Below are positions 33,243 through 41,007 of a stretch of 64,000 bases of DNA, in pieces. Both the position numbers and the translations under genes were made by a program. Positions within the stretch are counted from its first letter, which is position 1; every line of letters begins with the position of its first letter. The notes below the pieces were generated by a model. That model did no database searches and had not been told where the DNA came from. It saw nothing but the letters and a program-made list of their open reading frames with translations. The DNA is from Nocardiopsis kunsanensis DSM 44524 (GTDB taxonomy: Bacteria; Actinomycetota; Actinomycetes; Streptosporangiales; Streptosporangiaceae): positions 1-64,000 of the forward strand of contig NZ_ANAY01000023.1 of the NCBI RefSeq assembly GCF_000340965.1, written 5' to 3'.

Positions 33243-33396
33243 CGGCGGCTGCCCCGGCGGGCCACGCTCCGGTTCGCCCCTGCGGGTCCGCGTCGGGGAA
33301 CATGGAAGACCTCTTCCGAGCACGCCCTCGCCGCCGCGTGCGTGCTCGGCACGCCCGTACGGCGCGACGGCCCGGACCGAACCCGAAGGACACCCG

Positions 33397-34431
33397 ATGA
33401 CCACCTACGCGATCCTCCTGCACCCCGCGGCCAACCGCGTCTACACCGATTCCGCCGCCCGCCTCATGGCCGCGGAACTGGGTGTGCTCGACCGGACCGT
33501 CCTCGGCGGCCGCATCAGCGACCTCACGCGCACCACCATCGGCGGCATCCCCTACCTGACCTTCGAGTCGGACGCGCTCTCCGAGGCCGAGACCGGACTG
33601 ATCGCCAACCTCTCCTCCATCTACGGCCTCTTCCGGATCGAGGGGGACCTGCTCGCCCCGGTCGAACTGCACCGGCTCGACCGCTACGACGACGACCTCA
33701 TCACGATCCAGAAGTACCAGGGAAAGACCAACGAGCAGTTCACCAAGCTCCTGCTCAACGTCACCCTGTGGAGTTCGGCGCACGGCGCAGAGATGCTCGA
33801 CCGCCACTTCCACGTGTTCGACCCCCTGTGCGGGCGCGGCACCACCCTCAACCAGGCGCTCATGTACGGCTACGACGCCACCGGGGTCGACACCGACAAA
33901 CGCGACTTCGAGGCCTACTCGGGCTTCGTGCGCACCTACCTCAAGCGCAAGCGCCTCAAGCACCAGGCCGACGTCACCCAGGTGCGCCGCAACAAGCGGG
34001 TGCTCGGCAAGCGGTTGGAGGCGACGCTGGCGCCCACCAAGCAGGACTTCAAGGCCGGCCGCACCCAGCGTCTCGAGTACGCCAACGTGGACACCAGCGA
34101 GGCCCGCGCCGTCTACGCCGCCCGCAGCTTCGACCTCGTCGTCGCCGACGCGCCCTACGGGGTCCAGCACGGCAGCCGCACCGACAAGGAGGGGCTCAAA
34201 CGCGGCCCCCAGGAGCTGATCCGTACCGCCGCGCCCGTGTGGACCGAGCTGCTGCGGCCCGGCGGCGCCGTCGGGATCTCCTGGAACAACCTCGTCGCGG
34301 GCAGGGACGAACTGGCCGAGGCGCTGGCAGCCGCCGGGCTCGAGGTCTGCGACACCGGGCCCTACCTCGACCTCGAGCACCGTGTGGACCAGGCGATCAT
34401 GCGCGACGTGATCGTGGCCCGTAAGCCCTGA
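33397..34431 (+). CDS. TRM11/UPF0020-like SAM-dependent RNA methyltransferase
   Basis: A 344-residue protein. N-terminal residues 1-110 form a THUMP-like or substrate-binding region; residues 110 onward have the Rossmann methyltransferase fold, with motif I as FDPLCGRGTTLNQALMYGYDATGVD and motif IV as DLVVADAPYG. The linker QKYQGKTNEQFTKLLLNVTL is characteristic of this actinobacterial family. The DAPYG motif (in place of DPPY) suggests an exocyclic-amine methyltransferase on RNA or DNA; the exact substrate is not established. It stands alone between MarR and a convergent kinase gene. Confidence 0.82.
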   Translation: MTTYAILLHPAANRVYTDSAARLMAAELGVLDRTVLGGRISDLTRTTIGGIPYLTFESDALSEAETGLIANLSSIYGLFRIEGDLLAPVELHRLDRYDDDLITIQKYQGKTNEQFTKLLLNVTLWSSAHGAEMLDRHFHVFDPLCGRGTTLNQALMYGYDATGVDTDKRDFEAYSGFVRTYLKRKRLKHQADVTQVRRNKRVLGKRLEATLAPTKQDFKAGRTQRLEYANVDTSEARAVYAARSFDLVVADAPYGVQHGSRTDKEGLKRGPQELIRTAAPVWTELLRPGGAVGISWNNLVAGRDELAEALAAAGLEVCDTGPYLDLEHRVDQAIMRDVIVARKP

Positions 34432-34494
34432 CCGGCGAGCACCCTGTGCCGTCGGGGCACACTGCGGACCACAGAGGATCGGGCCGGGACACTC

Positions 34495-35493
34495 TCAAGG
34501 TCGGTGTGTTCCCGACCGGGCCTGGACGAGCATGCCGGTGGGGGAGAAGACGTTGGTGAGGTGGCCCAGTGCTTCGTCCCGGTCGTCCTCGGTGCTCGAA
34601 GGGGCGAGGACGATCGTGGCGAGTTCGGAGGTGTCCTCCAGCAACCGCAGCCCTCGGTAGTAGACGAGCAGATCGGCGTCGACCGCGTGTGTGCCGTAGC
34701 TCTCCATGAACCAGCGCTGCTGCTCGTCGCTCGCGGCCAGGTCGGCCAGTACCCCGCCGCCGAGTACGAACATGAGATCGCGTTCGGGCGGGGCGAGCAC
34801 GGCGTCGTCGAAGTCGAGCAGGGCCAAGCGGCCGCCGTCGGTGAGCACGAGGTTGCCCAGGTGCGGATCGCCGTGGCAAGGGACGTATCGGGGCAGGTCG
34901 CCCCGGGAACGCAGCCGCTCCGCGAAGCTGTGCGTGTGCTGATGGACTTCGCGGAGTTCCGCGCGGTGGGGATGCCACAACTCGGCCAGGCGCCGCACCT
35001 TCTTCTCGGAGGGAACGGCGTCGAGCTCGGCATCGACCCGCTCGAACTGATCCGCCCACCGGGTCGGATCGAAGGCCTCCCGTGGCAACACCGCGCGCAC
35101 ACCACCCTCGACGGGGAGTGTGTGCAGGTCCGCCAGCAGGTGCCCGAACGCGCGCCATCCCCGCTCGTCCAGAGGTGCGTCGAAGCCGCTGGTGCCGTCG
35201 AGCCACTCCGTGACGGACAGGCGTGCGCCGCCGATGTCGGTCCACAGGGACCCGTCGCGTGCGGGAACCGGGGCGGGCGCGCTCCCGGGGCGCGCCGCGG
35301 CGAGCGCGGCCGGCAGCACCGTCCCCGCGGGTGAGCCGCCGGTGCTCCACTTGACCGCGAACCGCCGTCCCCGGGCGTCGACCGCCTTCCACAGGGTGGC
35401 TGCCAGGTCGGCGCCGCCGTCGACCGGTGCGAGCTCGAGCCCTTCCAACGCGTAATGCTCGCCGACCACCCGGCCGACCTGAGTCGGGTCCAT
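34495..35493 (-). CDS. Aminoglycoside/choline-kinase-like phosphotransferase
   Basis: A 332-residue APH-family kinase fold. The N-lobe has RRFAVKWSTGG with the ATP lysine; the catalytic loop is PCHGDPHLGNLVLTD (HGDxxxxN) and the metal motif LLDFDDAVLAPPERDL (DxD). All core residues are intact. The ATG at 35493 was chosen because upstream codons are low-complexity and the family begins about 25 residues before the first strand. Substrate unknown: homologues include antibiotic kinases, homoserine kinase II-like and spectinomycin kinases. No resistance claim can be made. Confidence 0.85.
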   Translation of the reverse strand: MDPTQVGRVVGEHYALEGLELAPVDGGADLAATLWKAVDARGRRFAVKWSTGGSPAGTVLPAALAAARPGSAPAPVPARDGSLWTDIGGARLSVTEWLDGTSGFDAPLDERGWRAFGHLLADLHTLPVEGGVRAVLPREAFDPTRWADQFERVDAELDAVPSEKKVRRLAELWHPHRAELREVHQHTHSFAERLRSRGDLPRYVPCHGDPHLGNLVLTDGGRLALLDFDDAVLAPPERDLMFVLGGGVLADLAASDEQQRWFMESYGTHAVDADLLVYYRGLRLLEDTSELATIVLAPSSTEDDRDEALGHLTNVFSPTGMLVQARSGTHRP

Positions 35494-35852
35494 CGGACCG
35501 TCCCTCTCGTGTTCGGTTCGGGCGCCCTCGACCGCCCCCGCGGGCAGGCTCGCACATCCGTCAGGTGCGGCCCCGGGCATCGTAAGGGCCGGGGGAGGAT
35601 CCAGCCCGAAAACACTCTCATGCGGCGACCGCGGCCAAGCGCGGTACCGGCGTGTTCGACGCCCTGGTCCGCCTGGCCGAGGGCGAGTGCTGGAGGCCCG
35701 GAACCGCTGGAGCCTTCCCCGGAACACCTGAACAGTGACCTGGCAGCAGCGAGCTCACGGACGACAACCTGTCGTTGAAGACCGGGGCCCGGCACAAGGA
35801 TCGAACATGTGATTGGGATACTGTGCCTCGCCCCGGCCCTGAGGAGGACATC
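35494..35852. other. Non-coding gap between divergent genes
   Basis: No supported gene in 359 bases between the divergent phosphotransferase and monooxygenase. The right part holds GATACT near 35816 as a possible -10 element for the monooxygenase and ACGACA/TGTCGT as a small inverted repeat near 35761-35775. Confidence 0.4.
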
Positions 35853-36923
35853 TTGGACACGCCTGCGCACATCGTCGACGTCGTCGTCATCGGCGGCGGC
35901 CCGGCGGGGCTGGCGGCCGGGTACTTCCTCCGTCGGGCAGGGGCGGACTGCGTCATCCTCGACGGGCAAGGGGACCCGGGCGGGTTCTGGAACGAGTACT
36001 GGAACGAGTACTGGAACTCCCTGCGGCTGCTCTCCTCGGCCGAGCACAGCTCCCTGCCGGGCTGGCCGATGCCGAAGGAACCGGGACAGAGCCACCCCTC
36101 GGCACGGCACGTCGCCGACTACCTGACCGAGTACGAGCGCCGCCACGACCTGCCCGTGCGCCGCCCGGTGACCGTGAGCGAGGTGCGCCGCGCCGACGGG
36201 GTGCTGGAAGTGGTCGGTTCCACGGGGACCTGGCGGGCCCGGCACGTGGTCAGCGCGACCGGAACCTGGCGGCGTCCCCACACACCCGACCACCCCGGCC
36301 GGGAGCTCTTCGAAGGCAGGCAGCTGCACACGGTGGACTACCGCACCCCGGAGGAGTTCGCCGGGCAGCGGGTGGTGGTCGTGGGCGGCAGCAACTCCGC
36401 GGCGCAGCTCCTGGCCGAGATCTCCGAGGTCGCGCACACCACGTGGGTCACCCGGCGCCCTCCCCGCTTCATGACCGACGACGTGTACGACCGCGCGCTG
36501 TGCGACACGGCCGTCGGCCGCGTCCAGGGCGGGGGAACGGATCGCAACAGCGGCTCCCTGGACGGCATCGTCATGGTGCCGAGTGTGCGCCGAGCGCGGG
36601 ACCGGGGCGCGCTCGAGGCGCGGCCGATGTTCGAGCGGCTCACCCGAACAGGCGTGGCCTGGTCCGACGGGGGCGAGTGGGCGGCCGACGCGGTCCTGTG
36701 GTGCACGGGTTTCCGCCCGACCCTGGACCATCTGGCCCCGCTGGAGCTGTTCGACCCCGACGGCCGGATCCCTCTCGACGGGAACCGCTGCCTCGAGGAG
36801 CCGTCCCTGCACCTGCTCGGCTACGGCGACTGGACCGGGGCCGCCTCCGACACGCTGCTCGGCGCCGGCCACACCGCCGAGGCCGCCGTCGACCGGATCG
36901 TCGAGGACCTGAAGACAGGTTGA
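35853..36923 (+). CDS. Flavin-containing monooxygenase-like oxidoreductase (copy 1)
   Basis: A 356-residue FAD/NAD(P) oxidoreductase related to the CzcO/FMO-like family. The FAD GxGxxG is VVIGGGPAGLAAGYFLRRAG, the NADPH-binding GxGxxG VVVVGGSNSAAQLLAEI, and the C-terminal ATG-like motif DAVLWCTGFRPTLDHL. The start is the TTG at 35853, which follows GAGGAGG at a spacing of 5; no ATG fits as well. Residues NEYWNEYWN arise from an in-frame 12-base tandem duplication (35988-36011); the paralogue at 51116-52186 has a single TEYWD. Substrate unknown; homologues include trans-aconitate-like and putrescine oxidising flavoproteins. Confidence 0.85.
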   Translation: MDTPAHIVDVVVIGGGPAGLAAGYFLRRAGADCVILDGQGDPGGFWNEYWNEYWNSLRLLSSAEHSSLPGWPMPKEPGQSHPSARHVADYLTEYERRHDLPVRRPVTVSEVRRADGVLEVVGSTGTWRARHVVSATGTWRRPHTPDHPGRELFEGRQLHTVDYRTPEEFAGQRVVVVGGSNSAAQLLAEISEVAHTTWVTRRPPRFMTDDVYDRALCDTAVGRVQGGGTDRNSGSLDGIVMVPSVRRARDRGALEARPMFERLTRTGVAWSDGGEWAADAVLWCTGFRPTLDHLAPLELFDPDGRIPLDGNRCLEEPSLHLLGYGDWTGAASDTLLGAGHTAEAAVDRIVEDLKTG

Positions 36924-37258
36924 CGGGCCGGTCCTTCGCGCAGGCCAGGGCGATGCCGGGAGCCGCGCGGTTCGAGCCTCGGGGACAGGCGCACGGCACC
37001 GGTCCGCCGGTCCCGGACCAGATGGGAGAAGGCGGTCTTCGTCGGCCTGCTGCTCTGCTCCAGCCGTTCGATCCCGGCTTGCAGCTCTTGGGTGCTGTCG
37101 CCGCTGAGCAGCACCATCTGCTTGGTGTGGGCCGCCCAGTACTGTCCGGTGGTGTTGCCGTGCCAGATCGTCCATCCCCGGCGCCGGTACACGGCCCGCA
37201 GACGGTTCAGCTGTGGATCGGTAGGCGCTCCCGGGGTCGCCGGCGTCATCGTGCTCAT
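36821..37258 (-). CDS. Hypothetical protein, third gene of the HATPase unit
   Basis: A 145-residue reading frame beginning at the ATG at 37258, which overlaps the previous stop (ATGA). The first about 75 residues look coding and resemble short actinobacterial proteins with RRRGWTIWHGNTTGQYWAAHTKQMVLLSG. The last 35 residues lie antisense to the end of the monooxygenase gene and are probably a low-constraint tail. Function unknown. It is coupled to a 74-residue gene and a HATPase gene. Confidence 0.55.
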   Translation of the reverse strand: MSTMTPATPGAPTDPQLNRLRAVYRRRGWTIWHGNTTGQYWAAHTKQMVLLSGDSTQELQAGIERLEQSSRPTKTAFSHLVRDRRTGAVRLSPRLEPRGSRHRPGLREGPARQPVFRSSTIRSTAASAVWPAPSSVSEAAPVQSP

Positions 37259-37479
37259 GCCTGGTCACCTCCCAGGGTCTCCAACGCCTGCCGGAGTTGC
37301 TCGGCGCAGCCCCGCACGATCAGCTCGGGCCGGCCGTCGCCGTTACGGGTGCAGGTCGCCACGAAGCTCGGTAGGCACCGCTCGTTGCGCAGCTCGAAGA
37401 TGAGGAAGTCGGGGAAGTCCTCGCGCAGCCGCAGGACGGTCGCGCTGGGCCTGAGGTGGTAGCCCTCCACGGTGGTCAC
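37255..37479 (-). CDS. Small hypothetical protein, coupled to HATPase
   Basis: A 74-residue protein with GTG start at 37479 overlapping the HATPase stop (GTGA) and a stop overlapping the next gene's ATG. It has the sequence HLRPSATVLRLREDFPDFLIFELRNE and RNGDGRPELIVRGCAEQLRQAL, a short alpha/beta pattern. No family recognised, but small proteins of this kind follow HATPase genes in many actinobacteria. Confidence 0.6.
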   Translation of the reverse strand: MTTVEGYHLRPSATVLRLREDFPDFLIFELRNERCLPSFVATCTRNGDGRPELIVRGCAEQLRQALETLGGDQA

Positions 37480-37970
37480 CGTCCCTTCCTCTGGAGCGGA
37501 ACCACCGGTGCGACGGGTTCCGGGGTGCCCCAGCGCAGCTCGAAGAACATGCCCGGCCCCAGGATCGAGCGGAAGCGTCCCCAGCAGTCGGCGAGTGCGT
37601 TCACCAGAACGAGGCCGCGCCCACTCTCGGCCAGGGTGTCGGGGGTGACGGTCCGCAGGACCGGGCGCCTGGCGTGGGCGTCGCGGACTTCCACACGCAC
37701 CCGGCAGTGGAAGAAGTGCGCACCCACGTAGAAGTCCCCGGGAACCGCAGTTCGGTCCGGGGCGTGCTCGACGCTGTTGCTCGCCAGCTCCGAGAGCAGG
37801 AGCAGCGCGGTATCGGCGGTCTCCTGCGGAGTGCCCTCCACACACAGGGCGCGGTCGAGCCAGTCCCGAGCCTCCTTGACGCTCTCGGGCCGACCGATGA
37901 ACCGGGGAGAGCGGCGGCGCAGGGGCAGCAGCCGACGCGGTCCGGGGACGGAAACGGTACGTTTGACCAT
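37476..37970 (-). CDS. HATPase (anti-sigma-factor-like ATP-binding protein)
   Basis: A 164-residue single-domain GHKL ATPase. The N box is LLSELASNSVEHAP, the G1-like DxG is missing or weak, and the G2 box is LAESGRGLVLVNALADCWG. This matches the RsbW/SpoIIAB-like HATPase_c_2 family that is abundant in actinobacteria and usually sits beside a XRE/DUF397 pair, as here (divergent at 38211-39205). It probably binds ATP and a sigma or regulatory partner. First gene of a three-gene coupled unit. Confidence 0.85.
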   Translation of the reverse strand: MVKRTVSVPGPRRLLPLRRRSPRFIGRPESVKEARDWLDRALCVEGTPQETADTALLLLSELASNSVEHAPDRTAVPGDFYVGAHFFHCRVRVEVRDAHARRPVLRTVTPDTLAESGRGLVLVNALADCWGRFRSILGPGMFFELRWGTPEPVAPVVPLQRKGR

Positions 37971-38210
37971 GAGTCCTCACCTGGTGCTTTCAGGTAGTGG
38001 GCCAAGGCCCTGTCCAGGTGTGCCCGCACCCGGACAGGGCCGCTTTGTGTGTCGGGGATCGAAAACCAGGACGATGATCCGGGGCCCTGATTCATCTGAG
38101 AAAAACTCTTCCACCCTGGACGAGCTTCGGTCTATATTCATCGCTAAGAACGGTCGTGCTCGTATGTCAGGCGATCCGAGCTGATAAATCGGCGATACTG
38201 GTGGTGGGAC

Positions 38211-39017
38211 GTGGGATCAGTCGATCCAACCCGGGAGCGATTCGGAAAGTTGCTCAAGAAAACCCGTGCTCAAGCAGGTCTGACACAACAGGACCTGGCG
38301 AAGGCGGCTGTGATCGCGCAAAGCACTATCAGCGACCTGGAGAGAGGCAGGAAAGGGACACGACGGGAGCAAGTCGAGCGAATCGACAATGCTCTTATCG
38401 CTCATGGGGTTCTGCTCAATGCCTGGGACGCTGCGTTCTCCCCGACGGGCATGATCGGATACTTTCGAGAAGTCGCAGAGGACGAACAGGTGGCTCTGGA
38501 GATCCGCGAGTACGCCTTGGGGCTGGTTCCCGGGCTGGTGCAGGTCGAGGCGTACGCCCGCTCGATCAGCGAACTCGCTTCCCCCTATGCAGAGCCGGGG
38601 CAGATCGATCAGATCGTCCAGGCACGCCTGTATCGGCAGCAGATCCTGGACCGTGAGCACCCGCCCGTGCTCATCGTGCTGTTGGATGAGTCGGTTCTTC
38701 TGCGCCGATTCGCCAACCCCGAAGTGATGCCTGCCCAAATCAGCCATCTGCTGAAGCTGAGCCATCGCCCGCGCATCACCATCCAGATCATCCCCGAGGA
38801 CACCGAGGACCACGTGGGTCTGAGCGGGTCCTTTAGGCTGAGTACTGCCCCTGACAGCAACCCCTTCGCCTACGTTGAGGGCCAGAAGACGGGCATGACC
38901 CTCAAGGAACCCGAGATCGTGGCAAGCTACGAGCGCACTTTCGCGGACCTGCGCAGCTGTGCTCTGCCGGTCCGCGCGTCGCGGTCGCGGATGGAAGAGA
39001 TGCGAGGCAGCACATGA
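38211..39017 (+). CDS. XRE-family regulator with DUF5753 domain
   Basis: A 268-residue protein from the GTG at 38211. The N-terminal HTH (residues 10-65: RFGKLLKKTRAQAGLTQQDLAKAAVIAQSTISDLERG) is an XRE domain; residues 85-260 form the DUF5753 putative ligand-binding domain, recognised by QVEAYARSI and the PRITIQIIPEDTEDHVGLSGSF block. The stop overlaps the DUF397 gene's ATG (ATGA). Such XRE/DUF397 pairs are numerous in actinomycetes and are linked to development and antibiotic regulation (AbaA/BldB-like loci). Confidence 0.88.
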   Translation: MGSVDPTRERFGKLLKKTRAQAGLTQQDLAKAAVIAQSTISDLERGRKGTRREQVERIDNALIAHGVLLNAWDAAFSPTGMIGYFREVAEDEQVALEIREYALGLVPGLVQVEAYARSISELASPYAEPGQIDQIVQARLYRQQILDREHPPVLIVLLDESVLLRRFANPEVMPAQISHLLKLSHRPRITIQIIPEDTEDHVGLSGSFRLSTAPDSNPFAYVEGQKTGMTLKEPEIVASYERTFADLRSCALPVRASRSRMEEMRGST

Positions 39018-39205
39018 TCACCGACGGTTGGAAGAAGTCCAGCTACAGCAACGGTGAGGGAGGCAACTGTGTGGAAGCGTGCGCCGCGGGCGATATCGCC
39101 GGTCTCCGTGTTCAGATGCGCGACACGCAATACCCCGGTTCGGGACAACTGGAGGTGTCCTCCGAAGAGTGGATGAAGCTCCTGGCCGCTGCGAGCCACA
39201 CGTAG
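39014..39205 (+). CDS. DUF397 domain protein
   Basis: A 63-residue protein with the DUF397 signature WKKSSYSNGEGGNCVEACAAGDIAGLRVQMRDTQYPGS, the segment containing Cys, and a C-terminal LEVSSEEWMKLLAA. It is translated with the XRE gene (ATGA overlap at 39014). Family role: partner of XRE regulators in actinomycete signalling, mechanism not fully known. Confidence 0.88.
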   Translation: MITDGWKKSSYSNGEGGNCVEACAAGDIAGLRVQMRDTQYPGSGQLEVSSEEWMKLLAAASHT

Positions 39206-39645
39206 CGATACCGTCCTCAGAATCTTCCCCCTCAAGGACTGTCCGGGACGTGAGCCCGACTGCACCGTCACGATGCACGGCTCGGGCAGCGCATCATCCC
39301 CTGGAAAAAACTAAGGCCTCGCGCACTTCCCGGCGGGGCCGCCTCGTGGGCCTGCCGAGGTCCGATGCGGTTCGCCGTGCAGGGGCGTAACGAGGATGTG
39401 TGCAACCTCGCGGGCGAGAACGTGCTGTGGCGCGTCTTTCTATGGCTTTGACGGCCAAGGCTTCAGACGCAGAGTTCCCGGGAAGCTCGTTGACTGCGCC
39501 CGATCGCAGCGGTGGGGTAGGACCGTCCTGACAGCCTCGAAGCCGGGGCCGGCCGGAGGGTTGCGGAACGAGCTCCTCGACGAGGTGGGGCGTCGGCGAA
39601 GCCGTGGAGCGCACGCGGAGCGCACCCGGGCCCCGGACACACGAG
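39206..39645. other. Non-coding gap before the integrative element
   Basis: No gene with convincing codon bias is seen in these 440 bases on the host side of the left attachment site. Several short frames here are low-complexity Arg/Pro/Ser runs typical of shadow frames. Confidence 0.5.
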
Positions 39646-39689
39646 AACCCCAGGTCTGAGCGGCTAAAAACGCGCTCTGGCCTGGGGTT
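39646..39689 (-). terminator. Original tRNA-Lys terminator, displaced by the element
   Basis: AACCCCAGG (39646-39654) pairs with CCTGGGGTT (39681-39689), and an inner GAGCG/CGCTC stem extends it. It lies 5 bases past the duplicated tRNA 3' end at 39695, the position expected for the terminator of the tRNA-Lys gene before the element separated them. Confidence 0.6.
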
Positions 39690-39694
39690 TTCCC

Positions 39695-39742
39695 TGGTAG
39701 GGCCCCGGGGGATCGAACCCCGAACCCGCGGATTAAAAGTCC
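39695..39742 (-). repeat. Left attachment repeat (att): 3' part of tRNA-Lys
   Basis: A perfect 48-base copy of 50930-50977. It covers the 3' CCA, acceptor strand, T arm, variable region and the anticodon-arm up to the 3' side of the anticodon stem of tRNA-Lys. This is the displaced host tRNA end that marks the element boundary. Confidence 0.93.
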
Positions 39743-39920
39743 CTGGGAAGACGTGCCGGGGGATGACGGATGATTCCGCCCTCTGTCGCTCTAGCTGATC
39801 AGCGCCGTATCCGGCGTGATGCTCCGTGTCGTTCTCCCCCGACTCGACCGGGCGTGTTCGGTCCGTCCGGGCTCCCCCCGGGCTCCCACAGAACAACCCA
39901 CACCAGCCGTGAGCAAGAGC

Positions 39921-39956
39921 GGCCCCGCACCGGTGATTCCAGCACCGGCCGGGGCC
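39921..39956 (+). promoter_or_regulatory. Hairpin in the leader of the DUF2637 gene
   Basis: GGCCCCG (39921-39927) pairs with CGGGGCC (39950-39956) and CCGGTG with CACCGG inside. It ends 34 bases before the GTG start at 39991 and could act as an attenuator or protect the transcript. Confidence 0.4.
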
Positions 39957-39990
39957 TGAACACCCACCTGAACCAGCCAGGAAGGCATCT

Positions 39991-40863
39991 GTGAACAACG
40001 CTACCCCGGCCACCACCGTGCCGCTGTCCATCACCCCCGGCGTACTCCCCACCGGCGACGTCCTGCGCACCTACGACATCCCCGTCACCGACGACTACAC
40101 GCACCACCTGGTCGTGGTCGCCCACGACGTCACCCTCGACCGTGTCGTCGAGATCTCCGAGCACTTGAACGGCCCCGTGCGTTCCCTGCTGCTCGACGCC
40201 CTCGACGGCGACCAGCCGGCCGACCTCGGTCGTCTGGTCGCTGCCGGGTGGGCGCCCGTCGCGCTGCTGCTCGTTGCCGAACTGGTGGTGCGTGCACGGC
40301 AGAACGGACCGTGGTGGATTGCCGCGCTCCGGTGGGCGGGTACGGGCGTGGTCGCCGCGGTCGCTGCGATCGTCTCGTATGGGCACATGCGGGACCTGTT
40401 GCTGTCCTACGGGGAGACCGCGCTGGTCGCCCACCTGTTGCCGCTGTCAGTTGACGGCCTGTTGCTGGTCGCCTCCCTGGCGCTCGCGTCCCCCGACGAC
40501 ACGCAGCAGCGGCACGAGGACGTCGAGGAGGTTGTCGAGGAGGGGCTCGACGACACGCACGCGCGGCACGACCACGTCGAGGAGACGGCCGAGGAGGAGC
40601 CCGACGGTGCGCGCGCGGCTCCTGCCCTTGCCGCTCCTGTGCCGGTGCTTGCCGCACGCAACACACACGAGGCGGTGACCGTGCCGGTCGGCGACAACCA
40701 CGACCACGACGGCGAGGAGACCGACGAACGCGCCCGAGCGCGGAACACCTACCGTGCCGCCCTCGCCGAAGGCGTGGCGCTCAACGGCAAGGCGCTTGCC
40801 GCACGGTACGGGCGGTCCGCATCGTGGGGCCGAACCCGCATCCGAGAGTGCCGCACGATGTAG
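39991..40863 (+). CDS. DUF2637 membrane protein (Spd-like) of the element
   Basis: A 290-residue protein. Residues 80-170 hold three hydrophobic helices with the DUF2637 features WAGTGVVAAVAAIVSYGHMRDLLLSYGETALVAHLLPLSVDGLLLVASLAL; the SYGHMRDLLLxxGE and PLSVDGLL segments are the family hallmark. Such proteins occur on actinomycete plasmids and AICEs and are linked to plasmid spread within mycelium (Spd genes). A polar, acidic His/Glu-rich region (165-240) follows, then a C-terminal short HTH-like RNTYRAALAEGVALNGKALAARYGRSASWGRTRI. GTG start at 39991 with GAAGG upstream. It is the only spread-type gene left in the element. Confidence 0.82.
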   Translation: MNNATPATTVPLSITPGVLPTGDVLRTYDIPVTDDYTHHLVVVAHDVTLDRVVEISEHLNGPVRSLLLDALDGDQPADLGRLVAAGWAPVALLLVAELVVRARQNGPWWIAALRWAGTGVVAAVAAIVSYGHMRDLLLSYGETALVAHLLPLSVDGLLLVASLALASPDDTQQRHEDVEEVVEEGLDDTHARHDHVEETAEEEPDGARAAPALAAPVPVLAARNTHEAVTVPVGDNHDHDGEETDERARARNTYRAALAEGVALNGKALAARYGRSASWGRTRIRECRTM

Positions 40864-40874
40864 AGCGCACAACA

Positions 40875-40905
40875 GGGCCGGTCCCCACCACGGGGCCGGC
40901 CCTTT
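40875..40905 (+). terminator. Terminator after the DUF2637 gene
   Basis: GGGCCGG (40875-40881) pairs with CCGGCCC (40896-40902), with an inner CCCC/GGGG stem, and TTTCT follows, 9 bases after the stop codon. Confidence 0.75.
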
Positions 40906-40941
40906 CTGCTGTCCGGGCCTGTGGTCGGTGCGGTCGACCTC

Positions 40942-40970
40942 CTGACATGGCGAAGGCCCCGCCCTACTCT
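40942..40970 (+). promoter_or_regulatory. Candidate sigma-70-like promoter for the XRE/TPR gene
   Basis: CTGACA (40942-40947) and TACTCT (40965-40970) are 17 bases apart, upstream of the ATG at 41008; the transcript would have a 30-base leader with GAAGACGAGG near the start. Confidence 0.55.
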
Positions 40971-41007
40971 GAGAAGCGCGACCAACCCAGAGAAGACGAG
41001 GCCCGAT

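Noticed and set aside
34495-35493. Aminoglycoside resistance gene
   Set aside because: The fold and HGD motif are shared by choline, homoserine and many other kinases; nothing in the sequence points to antibiotic substrates.
39396-39798. Plus-strand frames containing GPRGIEPRTRGLK-type residues near the left att site
   Set aside because: These residues are the translation of the tRNA-derived repeat and appear at many tRNA genes as spurious frames.
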